Of a stretch of DNA of 64,000 nt, positions 47,820 through 58,800 are shown one piece after another. The translations under genes and the position numbers were made by a program. The number at the start of each line of letters is the position of its first letter. Positions within the stretch are counted from its first letter, which is position 1. Below the pieces are notes generated by a model. That model was not told where the DNA came from. It did no database searches and saw only the letters and a list, made by a program, of their open reading frames with translations. Source of the stretch: Corynebacterium fournieri (GTDB lineage: Bacteria; Actinomycetota; Actinomycetes; Mycobacteriales; Mycobacteriaceae); contig NZ_CP047210.1 of NCBI RefSeq assembly GCF_030408775.1, positions 1 to 64,000 on the forward strand, given 5' to 3'.

Positions 47820-49180
47820 CGGGCGCTCACCACCTCAGACTGTCCCAGGCGCCCCGCTGTGCCGGCGGCGACCGCGTCGTAGTCCGCGGGGCGGTTGGCG
47901 CTGTTGGAGATGCGCAGCAGCAGGCCCAGCAGGATGTAGTTGGCCATCACGGACGAGCCGCCAGCGGACATGAACGGCGTGGTCAACCCGGTCATGGGCA
48001 GCATGGCCGACACGCCGCCGGCGACGACGAAGATCTGGATGGTAATGGTCAGCGCCAGCCCGGAGGCCAGCAACTTGCCGTAGGAGTCGCGCGCCTGCAT
48101 GGCGGTGCGGAAACCGCGGGTGATGAAGATGGCGAACAGGCACAGCACGGCGGCGATGCCGGCGAAGCCGAGCTCCTCGCCGAGCGCGGCCAGGATGTAG
48201 TCCGAGTGCGCCACCGGCACCAGATCCGGGTGGCCGTAGCCCAGCCCGGTGCCCGTGATGCCGCCCCAGCTCAGGCCGATCAGGGCGTTGGCGGGCTGGT
48301 TGCCCACGCCGTCGAAGTCCGCGAACGGGTCGATGAAGTTGGACACGCGCTCCTGGATCTTGGCGCTGACCTGGTAGACGGCGTAGCCGCCCACGGCCAC
48401 CAGCGCCACGCCGATGGCCAGCCAGGACGCGCGGCTGGTGGCGAAGTAGACCATGCCCAGCACGGTGGCGAACAGCAAGAGCGCCGGGCCGAAGTCGTTG
48501 GACACGCCCATGATCAAAATCGCGATTGCCCACACCATCAGAATCGGCGCGAGGTCGCGGATGCGCGGGAAGGTCAGGCCCAAAAAGCGCTTGCCGGCCA
48601 CGGTGAACAGCGCGCGTTTTTGCGCGAGCAGCTGGGCGAAGAAGATCAGCAGCAGGATCTTGGAAAATTCGCCGGGCTGGATGGAAAACGGGCCCAGCCA
48701 CAGCCAGATGCGCGCCTCTTCGTAGCCCGGCGGCTGCGGCCACACCAGCGGCAGCGCCAGCAGGATCAGGCCGAGCAGGCCAAGCAGGTAGGAGTAGCGC
48801 GACAGGGACTTGTGGTCCCGGATGACAATCAGGGTCAGCACCATCAGGCCCACGCCGACGAGCGACCACATCATCTGCCGCTCCGCCAGCGGCCCGTAGC
48901 CGGGGCGCTCCGCCAGGTCCAGCCGGTAAATCACCACCAGACCCACGGCGTTGAGCAGAGCGACCACGGGCAGCATCGCCTGGTCCGCGTGCGGCGCCAA
49001 AAAGGCGATGGCCACGTGCGCGATGGCGTAGACGCCCATGAACCCGCCGATGATGTAGAGCATCTCCTGGGACAGGGTGCGCCCTTGGCTCGTTTCCAAG
49101 CCGAAGAGCATCAGCGCCAGCAGGGCGGTGGCGCACAGCAAAAGCAGGAGTTCGCGGCTGCGGTTGAGAAGGCGGCTCAT
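47816..49180 (-). CDS. rodA: RodA/FtsW-family peptidoglycan polymerase
   Basis: SEDS proteins polymerise glycan strands with a partner class B PBP, here pbpA. The 454-residue protein has about 11-12 membrane helices and family motifs such as WLWLGPFSIQPGEFSKILLL (about 145-164), GVSNDFGPALLLFATVLGM, and the late MLPMTGLTTPFMSAGGSS (about 385-402). I start at the ATG at 49180 because it overlaps the pstP stop (ATGA) behind GGGAGG; a GTG five codons upstream is possible. Confidence 0.95.
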   Translation of the reverse strand: MSRLLNRSRELLLLLCATALLALMLFGLETSQGRTLSQEMLYIIGGFMGVYAIAHVAIAFLAPHADQAMLPVVALLNAVGLVVIYRLDLAERPGYGPLAERQMMWSLVGVGLMVLTLIVIRDHKSLSRYSYLLGLLGLILLALPLVWPQPPGYEEARIWLWLGPFSIQPGEFSKILLLIFFAQLLAQKRALFTVAGKRFLGLTFPRIRDLAPILMVWAIAILIMGVSNDFGPALLLFATVLGMVYFATSRASWLAIGVALVAVGGYAVYQVSAKIQERVSNFIDPFADFDGVGNQPANALIGLSWGGITGTGLGYGHPDLVPVAHSDYILAALGEELGFAGIAAVLCLFAIFITRGFRTAMQARDSYGKLLASGLALTITIQIFVVAGGVSAMLPMTGLTTPFMSAGGSSVMANYILLGLLLRISNSANRPADYDAVAAGTAGRLGQSEVVSAR

Positions 49181-50532
49181 CGCACCTCCCGGCACTTGTC
49201 CTTGTCCGGGGTCTGCTTATCCACGCAGCCCGGCAGCGCCTGATCCGCCAACTCATTCAGCTTGGCTAATACGTCGTCGTAGGAGCCGGTGACGTCGCCC
49301 ACCTCCCGGTGATCCTCCGGCAGGTCGGAGACGCTGAACACGTGGCAGTCGCCCGGCTTGCTGTCTCTGGCAATCACCCGCAGCTCGCCGGATTCGCTCA
49401 GGCAGGCGTGCTGGATGTCTTCCGTTTCCTCGCCCGCGAACATGTTGTCGCGGGTGGTGTGCTGCACCACAAACTCGCCGGAATCCTGCACCTTCAGCGT
49501 GTAGGAATCCACGTCGCGCGACTGGGCCCACATCACGCCCGCCACCGCGAGCACCAGAAGTAGCAGCAGGGTAGCGGTGATCCACGGCCAGACAGAAGAA
49601 GGCTGCTTCTTCCTAGCGCCGCTAGTGTGGCCCTCCTCGTCGTCGGAGGCGCCGTTGGCGTCCTGGAGCTTGGCCCGGTTGTGGTCCGGGGTGATGGTCT
49701 CGGACTTGCGCAGCAACGCCGCCGCGCGGGAGGCGGCGGAGTCCGGGTGGGAGGACTCGTAGCCCGGGTCCAACGCCCCTGCCCTGACCACGGCGCGGCT
49801 TGCGGGCGCGTCGCCGTCGGCCTCCACAACCTCGGCGACGACCACGGTGACGTTGTCGGGCCCGCCGGAGCGCAGCGCCAGCTCAATCAGGCGCTGGGCA
49901 GCCATTTCCGGGGTGCCGTCGCCGAGCGCGATCTGGATGGTCTCGCGCGTGACCGGGTCGGACAAACCGTCGGAGCACAGCAGCACGCGGTCGCCCGGCT
50001 GCACCTCAATCAGCTCCAGGTGCGGCTCCACAGGCCGGCCCGTGTACGCCTTCAAGATCAGGGATTTCTGCGGGTGGGTGGACACGTCCTCCGGCTTCAG
50101 CTTGCCGCCGTCCACCAGTGACTGGACAAACGTGTCGTCCACGGTGAGTTGGCGAAGCTCACCGTCGCGAAGCAGATAGCCCCGGGAGTCGCCCACGTGG
50201 ACCATGCCGAATTCGCGGCCGTTGAACATCAGCGCCGTCAGCGTGGTGCCCATGCCGGCCTGCTCGGGGTGCTCGGCCACAGAGGCCTCGATGGACGCGT
50301 TGCCGTCCTCGGCCGCCGCGCCCAACAGGGCAAGCATGTCGGCGTCTTCGGGGTCGCGGTCGAGGTGCTCGAGGTGCTCCACCATGAGCTGGCTGGCCAC
50401 CTCGCCAGCGGCGTGGCCGCCCATGCCGTCCGCGAGCACCAGAAGGTGCGGTCCGGCGTACGCGGAGTCCTCGTTGTTGGTCCGTACAAGTCCGCGGTCG
50501 GACACGGCCACGAAATCTAGCGCGAGCTTCAC
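49177..50532 (-). CDS. pstP: PP2C-type Ser/Thr phosphatase PstP
   Basis: PstP reverses phosphorylation by PknA and PknB. The 451-residue protein has the metal-binding PP2C motifs: SDRGLVRTNNEDSAY (about 10-24), VLADGMGGHAAGEVAS (about 33-48), VGDSRGYLL, LLCSDGLSD and GGPDNVTVVV, then a linker, a membrane helix (about 311-330, WPWITATLLLLLVLAVAGVMW) and an outer C-terminal domain ending in a Cys-containing tail. It overlaps both rodA and fhaB by 4 bases. Confidence 0.96.
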   Translation of the reverse strand: MKLALDFVAVSDRGLVRTNNEDSAYAGPHLLVLADGMGGHAAGEVASQLMVEHLEHLDRDPEDADMLALLGAAAEDGNASIEASVAEHPEQAGMGTTLTALMFNGREFGMVHVGDSRGYLLRDGELRQLTVDDTFVQSLVDGGKLKPEDVSTHPQKSLILKAYTGRPVEPHLELIEVQPGDRVLLCSDGLSDPVTRETIQIALGDGTPEMAAQRLIELALRSGGPDNVTVVVAEVVEADGDAPASRAVVRAGALDPGYESSHPDSAASRAAALLRKSETITPDHNRAKLQDANGASDDEEGHTSGARKKQPSSVWPWITATLLLLLVLAVAGVMWAQSRDVDSYTLKVQDSGEFVVQHTTRDNMFAGEETEDIQHACLSESGELRVIARDSKPGDCHVFSVSDLPEDHREVGDVTGSYDDVLAKLNELADQALPGCVDKQTPDKDKCREVR

Positions 50533-50978
50533 GGCATCAGCCTCACAATCGTGCGTCCCATCTTCATGTCCGTGCCCACGGTCACCCGCTCAGGCTGGTC
50601 AATGCGCACCCCGTTGACGAAGGTGCCGTTGCGCGAGTCCAGGTCCTCCACGAACCAGTCGCTGCCCCTGCGGAACAGGCGCGCGTGGCGCGAGGAGGCG
50701 AAATCGTCGCCCAGCTGGAAATCGTTGTCACCAGCCCTGCCGACAGTCAAGTCCTCTAAGCTGGCAATTTCCATGTGGGAGCCTTTCAGCGGCCCCTCAA
50801 CTACCGCAAGGGTGCGCGCTTTCTCCCTGGGGGCGGGTGCGGAGGCACTTGCTTGACGACGCATCGTTCCGCCCGCCGAGACCACATCCTTCCTCTGCGT
50901 CCAAATGACAAGGAGGATGAATACCCACAGCAGCGCCAAAAGGCCGAAGCGGGCGCTGAGGATCACCGTCGAGTCCAT
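50529..50978 (-). CDS. fhaB: FHA-domain protein FhaB (FipA)
   Basis: FHA domains bind phosphothreonine; FhaB links kinase signalling to FtsZ and septal proteins. The 149-residue protein has an N-terminal membrane helix (about 8-27, SARFGLLALLWVFILLVIW) and a C-terminal FHA domain with VGRAGDNDFQL (about 78-88), SSRHARLF (about 94-101) and SRNGTFVNGV (about 113-122). It lies between fhaA (10 bases away) and pstP (4-base overlap). Confidence 0.94.
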   Translation of the reverse strand: MDSTVILSARFGLLALLWVFILLVIWTQRKDVVSAGGTMRRQASASAPAPREKARTLAVVEGPLKGSHMEIASLEDLTVGRAGDNDFQLGDDFASSRHARLFRRGSDWFVEDLDSRNGTFVNGVRIDQPERVTVGTDMKMGRTIVRLMP

Positions 50979-50988
50979 GGCATCCCTT

Positions 50989-51867
50989 CTACGGGCGGAA
51001 GTATTCAGTGCTGGGGTGCGCCACCGAGTCCGTGAACTCCGGCTGGCTCGAACCCGCCTGCTGCTGGTCCTGGGCGCCGACGATGCGGACCTCGATGTTG
51101 GAGTGGCCCAGCGTGATCACGTCGCCGTCCGCCAGCATCCAGTTCTCCACCGGCTCGTCGTTGACCGTGGTGCCGTTCGTGGACTGCAAGTCCACCAGCA
51201 CCGCCACCTGGCCGTCCCAGGTGATCTCCGCGTGCTGGCGGGACACACCCGTGTCCGGCAGGCGGAAGTCCGAGTCGTTGGAGCGGCCCAGAATGTTGGA
51301 GCCTTCGTGCACCAGGTAGGTGCGCGACGAGCCGTCCTGCAGCAGCAGGCTCACCGTGGTTGCGTCGCCAGCGTCCTGCGGCTGGTTGGGGTTGGGTTGG
51401 GACATTGCATCCTCCTTCACTTGAGAGCGCGAGGCCTTGCGCTTCTTCGGCTCCGCCACAATGGCGTCGTAGCCACTGACCACATCCGGCATGGTGTCGA
51501 TGTAGCTGGACACCCGCAGCTGGCCAGTGCGCAGACCCGACTCCTCCGCGATACGCACAACAACAGGGCCGTCGAGGAACCACTGCTTGTTGCGCACGTA
51601 CCGCATGAGCTGATCGGCGAGGTCCACAGGAAGATCGCGGTTCTGCGACAGATTTTCCAGGTCCTTCGAGGACACACCCACGGCGTACACGTTCGGGGCG
51701 ACGTACTCGCCCTTATCCGTGACCACCAGCGAGTCTTGGGCTTCCTGCTTGACCAGCTCCTCTACCTCTTCAGGCACAACCTTGCCGCCGAAGAGCGCCG
51801 CCATGGAATTATCCAAGCCGCGCTGCAGGGAACTGTCCAGCTTTGCCAGCCTGTCCATCACTGCCAT
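50989..51867 (-). CDS. fhaA: FHA-domain protein FhaA (DUF3662)
   Basis: FhaA binds phosphorylated partners such as the MviN/MurJ complex and controls late cell-wall synthesis. The 292-residue protein has the N-terminal DUF3662 domain (about 1-125, with MDRLAKLDSSLQRGLDN and VVPEEVEELVKQEAQ), a short Pro/Gln-rich linker and the C-terminal FHA domain with ILGRSNDSDFRL, VSRQHAEI and STNGTTVND. It is the first gene of the seven-gene unit ending in pknB. I start at MAVMDRL because GGAGG lies 9 bases before that ATG. Confidence 0.95.
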   Translation of the reverse strand: MAVMDRLAKLDSSLQRGLDNSMAALFGGKVVPEEVEELVKQEAQDSLVVTDKGEYVAPNVYAVGVSSKDLENLSQNRDLPVDLADQLMRYVRNKQWFLDGPVVVRIAEESGLRTGQLRVSSYIDTMPDVVSGYDAIVAEPKKRKASRSQVKEDAMSQPNPNQPQDAGDATTVSLLLQDGSSRTYLVHEGSNILGRSNDSDFRLPDTGVSRQHAEITWDGQVAVLVDLQSTNGTTVNDEPVENWMLADGDVITLGHSNIEVRIVGAQDQQQAGSSQPEFTDSVAHPSTEYFRP

Positions 51868-51914
51868 TTCCTGTGCACCTCCTTTCTTCACATGCGAATT
51901 TAAGTAACCCGGAC

Positions 51915-51920
51915 AGTATA
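51915..51920 (-). promoter_or_regulatory. -10 element for the fhaA-pknB operon
   Basis: TATACT on the minus strand lies about 50 bases upstream of the fhaA start and is the best -10 in the gap. Confidence 0.45.
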
Positions 51921-52046
51921 GGTGCCGCACCCGACACGACCTATCCGCGCAGCGTGTCTCGCGTGTCTAAAGAGCGGTTGGAAAGAGGCGTTGCGCTGGC
52001 GATTTGTAGGTTTTGTGAGCTTCGTTCTATATTAATCAAGTCGCCC

Positions 52047-52130
52047 GCCCGGGTGGCGGAATTGGCAGACGCGCTGGCTTCAGGTGCCAGTGTTCGCAAG
52101 AACGTGGGGGTTCAAGTCCCCCCCCGGGCA
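52047..52130 (+). tRNA. tRNA-Leu (anticodon CAG)
   Basis: The acceptor arms GCCCGGG and CCCGGGC pair. The anticodon stem CTGGC/GCCAG encloses TTCAGGT with CAG, and a long variable arm follows (GTTCGCAAGAAC), as expected for a class II Leu tRNA of 84 bases. The T-arm GGGGGTTCAAGTCCCCC is intact. A TATATT -10 candidate lies at 52028-52033. Confidence 0.96.
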
Positions 52131-52137
52131 CAATGTG
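52121..52137. repeat. Direct repeat at tRNA-Leu 3' end, copy 1 (att-like)
   Basis: CCCCCGGGCACAATGTG spans the last ten bases of tRNA-Leu and seven bases beyond. An exact copy lies 446 bases downstream at 52567-52583. Confidence 0.7.
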
Positions 52138-52140
52138 AAG

Positions 52141-52177
52141 TCTCGAGACACCGTTCCTACGGTGTCTCGAGATTTTT
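52141..52177 (+). terminator. Terminator of tRNA-Leu
   Basis: A perfect 14-bp stem, TCTCGAGACACCGT with ACGGTGTCTCGAGA around TCCT, is followed by TTTTT. A diverged copy lies at 52588-52625 behind the second direct repeat. Confidence 0.85.
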
Positions 52178-52418
52178 GTTTCTGGCGTGCCCCGGGGTGG
52201 GGTGTTTGGTGGTGTTTTGAGGGTTTGTGGGTGCTTGATTCCTGCTGGATTTGGCGGACCGTCGTGTGCCCCAGACGCTTTGGGATTACCTCCAAGGTGG
52301 GTTGATGCGGCATGAGCCCGTTGTGGAGCTGCATTGTGGCTTCAGGGAAGCACAGGCAGGAGCCTTTGCTTATCGACGAGCGTTCCGTCGCCGCTCAGAG
52401 CCGGTGCGTACGAGGAGC

Positions 52419-52560
52419 GGAACGATGTCTCACGACATGGCTTTTTGCCGTCGTGGGGCACTTCCGGCGCATTGCTTGCCCACCGGAACGATGTGGTGAG
52501 ACATCCCCGCAGGCTGAACCGGAACGATCTCATGAGACATGCGGAACGATGTCACCGAAC
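52419..52560. repeat. Four GGAACGATGTCTC-type repeats
   Basis: Copies lie at 52419-52438, 52485-52504, 52521-52540 and 52543-52560. Each begins GGAACGAT and the first three end GACAT with an internal inverted repeat (such as ATCTCATGAGACAT). The hairpin after the second tRNA copy contains GAGACATCGTTCC, the reverse complement of the same motif. Confidence 0.65.
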
Positions 52561-52566
52561 CAGACA

Positions 52567-52583
52567 CCCCCGGGCACAATGTG
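52567..52583. repeat. Direct repeat of tRNA-Leu 3' end, copy 2 (att-like)
   Basis: This is an exact copy of 52121-52137, followed like the first by a hairpin with the loop TCCT and a T run (52588-52625). Confidence 0.7.
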
Positions 52584-52802
52584 TTTGTCTCGAGACATCG
52601 TTCCTACGGTGTTTCGAAATTTTTCTTCTTCGGTGTGGTCTGGGGGTGGGGTGTGCAGTGGGGTTAACTCGTGAATTCCCCCGAGGGGTCAAAGGCGAGA
52701 GGAGTGCCAGCTAAAAACCGTTCGCAAAAATCCTGCAGCTACCTTGCTTCTAGATTAATGTGTCATGTGTTTCCGCTGCATACCCCCCTTGAAGGAGTCT
52801 TC

Positions 52803-55800
52803 GTGAACGACCGCAGAAAAAATGTGCCAAAGCGTCGGCAGCTGCGCAGATTCGGTACCGCCGCAGCTACGATCGCATTGGCTTTGGGCCAGGCTGTAAG
52901 TGTCGATTTGCCGACCCTCGGGGCGGCTCAAATCGCGAACGCGGCATCCTCGAACATCATCCAAAACACCGAGAATGTAGTGAAAACGAGGGTCAAAGAT
53001 TCGTGGCTCGCGCTGTTCACGGTGAATCACATAAGTGCATCGTCGGATGGGAGAATTCAGGGTTTTCGCCTAGATGCACCGCAGGGCGAAAAATTCCTCA
53101 ATTCGGGAACCTACACCGTCGACATTCAGGGGCAGACAATCCCGATGAAAGTCGAACCATATGAGGATTCGAGTGGCAGTCACCTTCTAGCCACGCTTCC
53201 GAGCCCGGTCACCTTGAGGCAATCTGACACCGTTTTTGTTAAATACCAGGGAAGTGATCAGGATGCGATGCCTTCTCAGATCAGTGGATTTGAATATTAT
53301 CTGGCGCCAGTTGCGCATAGCCCGCAAACGCTGAACCTTACGAACGCTTCGGGCGGGGGAGACCCGCTCTTTAGCACTGATGCTTGTGTAACCGGCGGCG
53401 AGGGGGAGAAGACTGATGTAACTACGTGGATCTCCACTAGTTATTTCGGCCAGAAAACCAAGACCCAAACGGCACAACGCAATCGGACGTATATCCGATA
53501 CCGTGACCTCGGATCTTCCGAGTTCACGGAGCTTCCAAAGGGAGACTCTGACTGGGTCTACAACTCGCTCGCGTATAACCCCGCCGACGGCTACCTCTAC
53601 GCCATTTCTCAGGACAGGCCTTTAGACGGCTCAGAGGCGAGTTATTGGAGTAGGAATATCGACAAGAGTCGAATCTACGGCACCCTTTTGAGGATCAGCC
53701 CAGTTACTGGCGAGGTTGCGCCTGTGGGTGAAATTAAGTTGGGTTCAAACCTGAATGACCCAATTTTTGAGCAAGACGCCCATGCTGGTTTCACCAACGG
53801 TGCTTTCGACACCGACGGTAACTATATTTTTGCAAACAATGCGTCAAATGGCAGTGGGCGCATTTACCGACTTTCTGGGTCTGTTGGAGAAGATAATCTA
53901 TGGATCCCCTCCAACAATTCATCGTACGTCACCGCAGAAGCTACAACGCTTTCAGGAGCACGCCCCCAGAACTCCAATGACTGGGCGTTTGCCGGTCTTG
54001 AGCAAAGTAAGTTCATCTGGTCGATTAGCTCCACTTATGATAAATCGGCACCCCGGAAACAGACGCTGTTTAGAACCGACACCGAGTCCGGAGTGACCGT
54101 TTCTTGGGATATCACCGACCTCGGTTTGCCAAACGGGGCGTACGGCAATGCATGGACCTATGGCAACGGAAATTTGGGGTTCAGTGAAAACAGCGCTGCT
54201 AAAGCGTTCGAGATTCACGTAACGAATCCTGAGATTGAGCTCACGGGCAGTAATGACTCCAATAAGTCTCAAGTAGTGGCATCGCTTGTGGGCACGGAGG
54301 AAAAGTTCCCGACCGGATACAACAATGACGCAACTACTAACGCGTATGTGGTTGCTCAAAAGCCGTGTCCAGAGCCAGCAAACCCAGGTCTCGAACTCAA
54401 GAAGTTCATCAACGGTCGCGACGAGCACGCCCTGGTCAACGCCGGCGAGAACATGACCATCACGTACCGCATCACTAACACTGGTGCGACGCGTATAGAA
54501 GGCATCCTTCTCAAGGACCAGGTGAAAGAAAACAACGCTGAGCTGCAGCAGGCCGTCAACGACCAGCTGGGCTCCGACCCGTTCGATCTGGAGCCGGGGG
54601 AGTCCCGAGACGTAGAAGTTACAGTGAAGGCCCCGGTTGGCCGTCACGACAACACCGCGCGCTTGGAGGTCCCGCCGACAGTCGCCCTCACGACAGTTCC
54701 GGAGGACGACGCTTCCTCTGACTCTCCTCAGCTAGAGCTGCTCAAGGAGATTAAGCGCGAGGACGAGGGGGAGGACGCATGGCGCGACGCTGAGAAGGCC
54801 AGCGATGCCCTTCCGATCGGCAAGGGCGAGCGTATGCAGTTGCGTTACACCGTGCGCAACACCGGCTCAGTCGCGCTCAGTGGAGTAGACGTGGTGGACA
54901 AAGTCACCCGTCTCGACGATGGCAATGCCGACGAATACACCAAGCAAATCAACGCGGAGCTGGAAAAGGTCGGTCGTGGCTTAGAGCTGGGGCCGGGAGA
55001 TGAGAAAGCCGTCGTAATTACGGTGGCGGCGCCTGGCGGCTACCACGTCAATGAGGCATCCGCGACCGCCCCGCCAGTGACCGCAACCGAAACTGTGGTT
55101 AGCTCCGTTCCAGGAACGACGAATGAGAACACCACGGTCCCTGGCACGTTAACTACCAAGACTACGGTAGTGGAGCGTGTGCCGAACACGCCGACCAACA
55201 AGGCGCAGTCCACTCCCACCAGCGAGGTGACCCCACCCCCCGTCGTCGAAAACCCGCAGTTCTCGGTTGAAAAGCTGAGCAACCAGTCGGCCATCAACCT
55301 GGAGCGCAACCAGGAGGGCAAGTACGCCTACACGGCGGAGTACACCATCATCGTCAGGAATGATGGCAAGGGCGACGGCGAGCACGCGGACATCTACGAC
55401 GTGCCGCTGCGCGGTGTTGGTTTCGAGCTGAACTCCGTGCAGGTCGATGGCCAGGACGCGCAGCTGCAGAATGGTCGCTACAAGATTGCGGATGGTGCAG
55501 CTCTGGCAGCAGGCGAGTCCAAGACGTTCACCGTCACCGTCTCCGGCACTATCTCCGATGCTGCGGCAGGCAACCTGCCGGCTGCGTACGGCCAGTGCAA
55601 GGCTGACGGCACGGACCTGACCAAGGACTCCGGCCTGGTCAACGTAGTCAACATGGACGGCGACTCGGACGGTCCGGACAACAACATTGTCTGTACACCG
55701 GTTGAGCTGCGTCGTCTGAACATCGAGAAGCGCATCGATGGCCGTGAGGAGGCCGTCGTCAAGCCGGGCGAAATGATGGACATCTGGTACCGCGTCCGCA

Positions 55801-58800
55801 ACACCGGCAACGTCACGCTCCACGACGTGAAGCTGTCGGACAACGTCCAGGAAAACAACGACGCGCTGCAGCAAGAGATCACCAAACAGCTCAACGGCCA
55901 GGACACCTTCGACCTTGAGCCGGGCGAGATCCGCGACGTGCACATCTCGGTTAAGGCTCCAAAGGGCGAGCACGTCAACGAGGCTCGCGCCGACGTCCCG
56001 CCGACCACGATCCCGCCGGTGACGCTCCCGCACACCACGGTCCCGGGCAAGCCGGTGCCCTCCACTGCCGTGTCCACTACGGCGAAGGCGAAGTCGCCGA
56101 AGATCACCATCAAGAAGTACGTCAACGGCCACGACGATGGCACCGCCGTCGCGCCGGGCGAGGACATGGAGATCCTCTACCGCGTGGTCAACGAGGGCAG
56201 CATGCCTGTCGACGGCATCCGCGTCGTCGACAAGGTCACCCAGGCCACCGATAAGCAGGGCCTGCAGGCAGCCATCAACGCCGAGCTGGCGAAGGAGCCG
56301 GCGTTCAAGCTGGAGCCGGGCGGCGTGAAGGAGATCCGTATTACGGTGCCGGCACCGGCTGGCGGCCACGTGAACGAGGCCGTTGCTACCGCGCCGGTGA
56401 CCGTGCCAGGCACCACGGTGCCACCGGTGACAGTCCCGCCGATCACGAAGCCGAGCACCACCATCCCGGGCTCTACCGTGCCGGGCACCACCGTTCCGTC
56501 GACCGTGGTCACCGTGACCGCGCCGCCGGATGAGGGCCGCTCGGAGTCGCCGCAGCTGGAGATTAAGAAGTTCATCAACGGCCGCGACGAGGGCGACGTG
56601 CTCGCAGCGGACGCTGAGACCATGGAGATTACGTACCGCGTGACCAACACCGGTGCTTCCGTGGTCAAGGGCATCACCATCGCCGACGAGGTCACCGAGG
56701 GCGAGGACATCCCGAACCTCAAGGCTGGGCTTGACAAGGTCGAGCCGTTCGACCTCGCGCCGGGCGCGTTCAAGGACGTCACCATCAAGGTGACTGCACC
56801 GAAGGGTGGCCACGTCAACGTGGCTAAGCCGGTCGTGCCGCCGGTGACCGTTCCGGCCACCACCATCCCGGGTACGACGAACCCGAACACGACCATCCCG
56901 CCGACCACGGTTCCGGAGCGCACCGTAACTCCGACGACAACGCCGTCCGATGATGCGCGCTCGAACGTCGTGAAGCTGGAGCTGCTCAAGGACATCTGGA
57001 GCAACGACACCAACAACTGGAAGACCGCCGACAAGGTCGATGAGGCTGCAGACGCCGCAGTGGTGGACGCCAACGGCAAGATGCGCATCCGCTACACGGT
57101 GAAGAACACCGGTTCTCTGCCGGTGTCCGGCATCGGCATCGTCGATGAGGTCACCGAGCTGACCAAGGGCACCGACGAGGACAAGAAGGCGCTCACCGAC
57201 GCAATCAACGCCGAGCTGAAGAAGTACGGCGAGGACATCACCCTGCAGCCGGGCAAGTCCCGTGCAGTTGAGATCACCGTGGACGCGCCGAAGCAGCGGC
57301 ACATCAACGTGGCAAAGGTGACTGCACCGCCGGTGACCACGCTGCCGGGCTCCACCATCCCGGGTACCACCGTGATGACTACTACCAACGGCTCCACCGT
57401 CCCGGTGACCACCGTGACCCCGCGTGTGGTTGAGCCGTCCACCGTCACCCCGAACACCCCGTCCAACACCGCGCACGCGACGCCGACTACCTCCACCACG
57501 GTGCCGCCCGCCGTCGTTCCGGACCCGCAGTTCGCGGTGGAGAAGCTGGGCAACCAGTCCGGTATCTCGCTGGAGCGCAACAAGGACGGTAAGTACGGTT
57601 ACTCTGCCGAGTACACGATCCGCGTGCGCAACACCGGCCAGGTTGCCGGTGAGCACGCGAAGGTGTGGGATGTGCCGGTGCGTGGCGTCGGCTTCGACAT
57701 TGCCAACGTCACCGTCGACGGCGCTGAGGTCAAGCCGAATTCCGGCCGTTACCTCATCAGCGACAAGGCTGAGCTCGCAGTTGGCGAGTACAAGGACTAC
57801 CAAGTGGTGGTCAACGGCACCCTCGCCGATAAGGCTGCAGACGCGCTGCCGGCTGCTGTGGGCCAGTGCGAGGCTGTGACCCCGGGTAACCCGGGTGCTG
57901 GCTCCGGTCTGGTCAACACGGTGCAGATGGCGGGCGATTCCGATGGCCCGGACAACAACATCGTTTGCGAGCCGGTTGAGCTGCGCCGTCTGAACATTGA
58001 GAAGCGCATCGACGGCCGTGAGAATGCCCCGGTTACCCCGGGCGAGAAGATGGAGATCTGGTACCGCATCCGCAACACCGGCAACGTCACGCTGTCCGGT
58101 ATCACGTTGGCGGACCAGATCAAGGAGGACAACCCGGACCTCCAGAAGGAGATCGACGACGAGATCGCCAAGATCGAGGCCTTCGACCTCGAGCCGGGCG
58201 AAGTCAAGGACATCACGTTCCCGGTCACCGCGTACGCCGGCGAGCACGAGAACGAAGTGCGCGCTGAGGTTCCGGAGACCACCCGTCCGGGCACGACCCG
58301 TCCGGAGACCTCCATCCCGGAGACCACCGTCCCGCCGGTGACCGTCCCGGGCACCACCAACCCGGAGACCACGGTGCCGGGCACCACCATCCCGGGTTCG
58401 ACCGTCCCGGCGACGACCATTCCGGGCACCACCGTGCCGGGCCGTTCGGTCCCGCCGACCACGGTCACCGCGACGGCGCACGCGAACTCGCCGAAGCTTG
58501 AGATCAAGAAGTACATCAACGGCTACGACGAGGGCACGCAGGTAGCACCGGGCGAGGACATGGAGATCCTCTACCGCGTGGCCAATACGGGCTCTGTGCG
58601 TATCGACGGCATCCGCCTCGACGACGAAGTCACCGAGGCTGCCGACGAGCAGGTGTCCAAGGCGCTGCAGCGCGACATCGATGCCGCGCTGAAGAACGAG
58701 GCGCCGTTCGCGCTGGAGCCGGGTGAGGTGCGTGAGGTGCGCATTACGGTGCCGGCGCCGGCTGGCGGCCACGTGAACGTCGCAAAGCCGATCGTTCCGC

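Larger units (their letters stand above)
52134..52802. other. Gene-free repeat-rich region upstream of G3
   Basis: No ORF here looks like a protein. The stretch contains the tRNA terminator, a second copy of the tRNA 3' end and hairpin, four short GGAACGAT repeats, and the ribosome site of G3 (GAAGGAG before 52803). It resembles the remains of an insertion next to the tRNA. Confidence 0.6.

Noticed and set aside
52140-52670. Small plus-strand ORFs between tRNA-Leu and G3
   Set aside because: They cross hairpins and repeats, have no ribosome sites and show no coding character.
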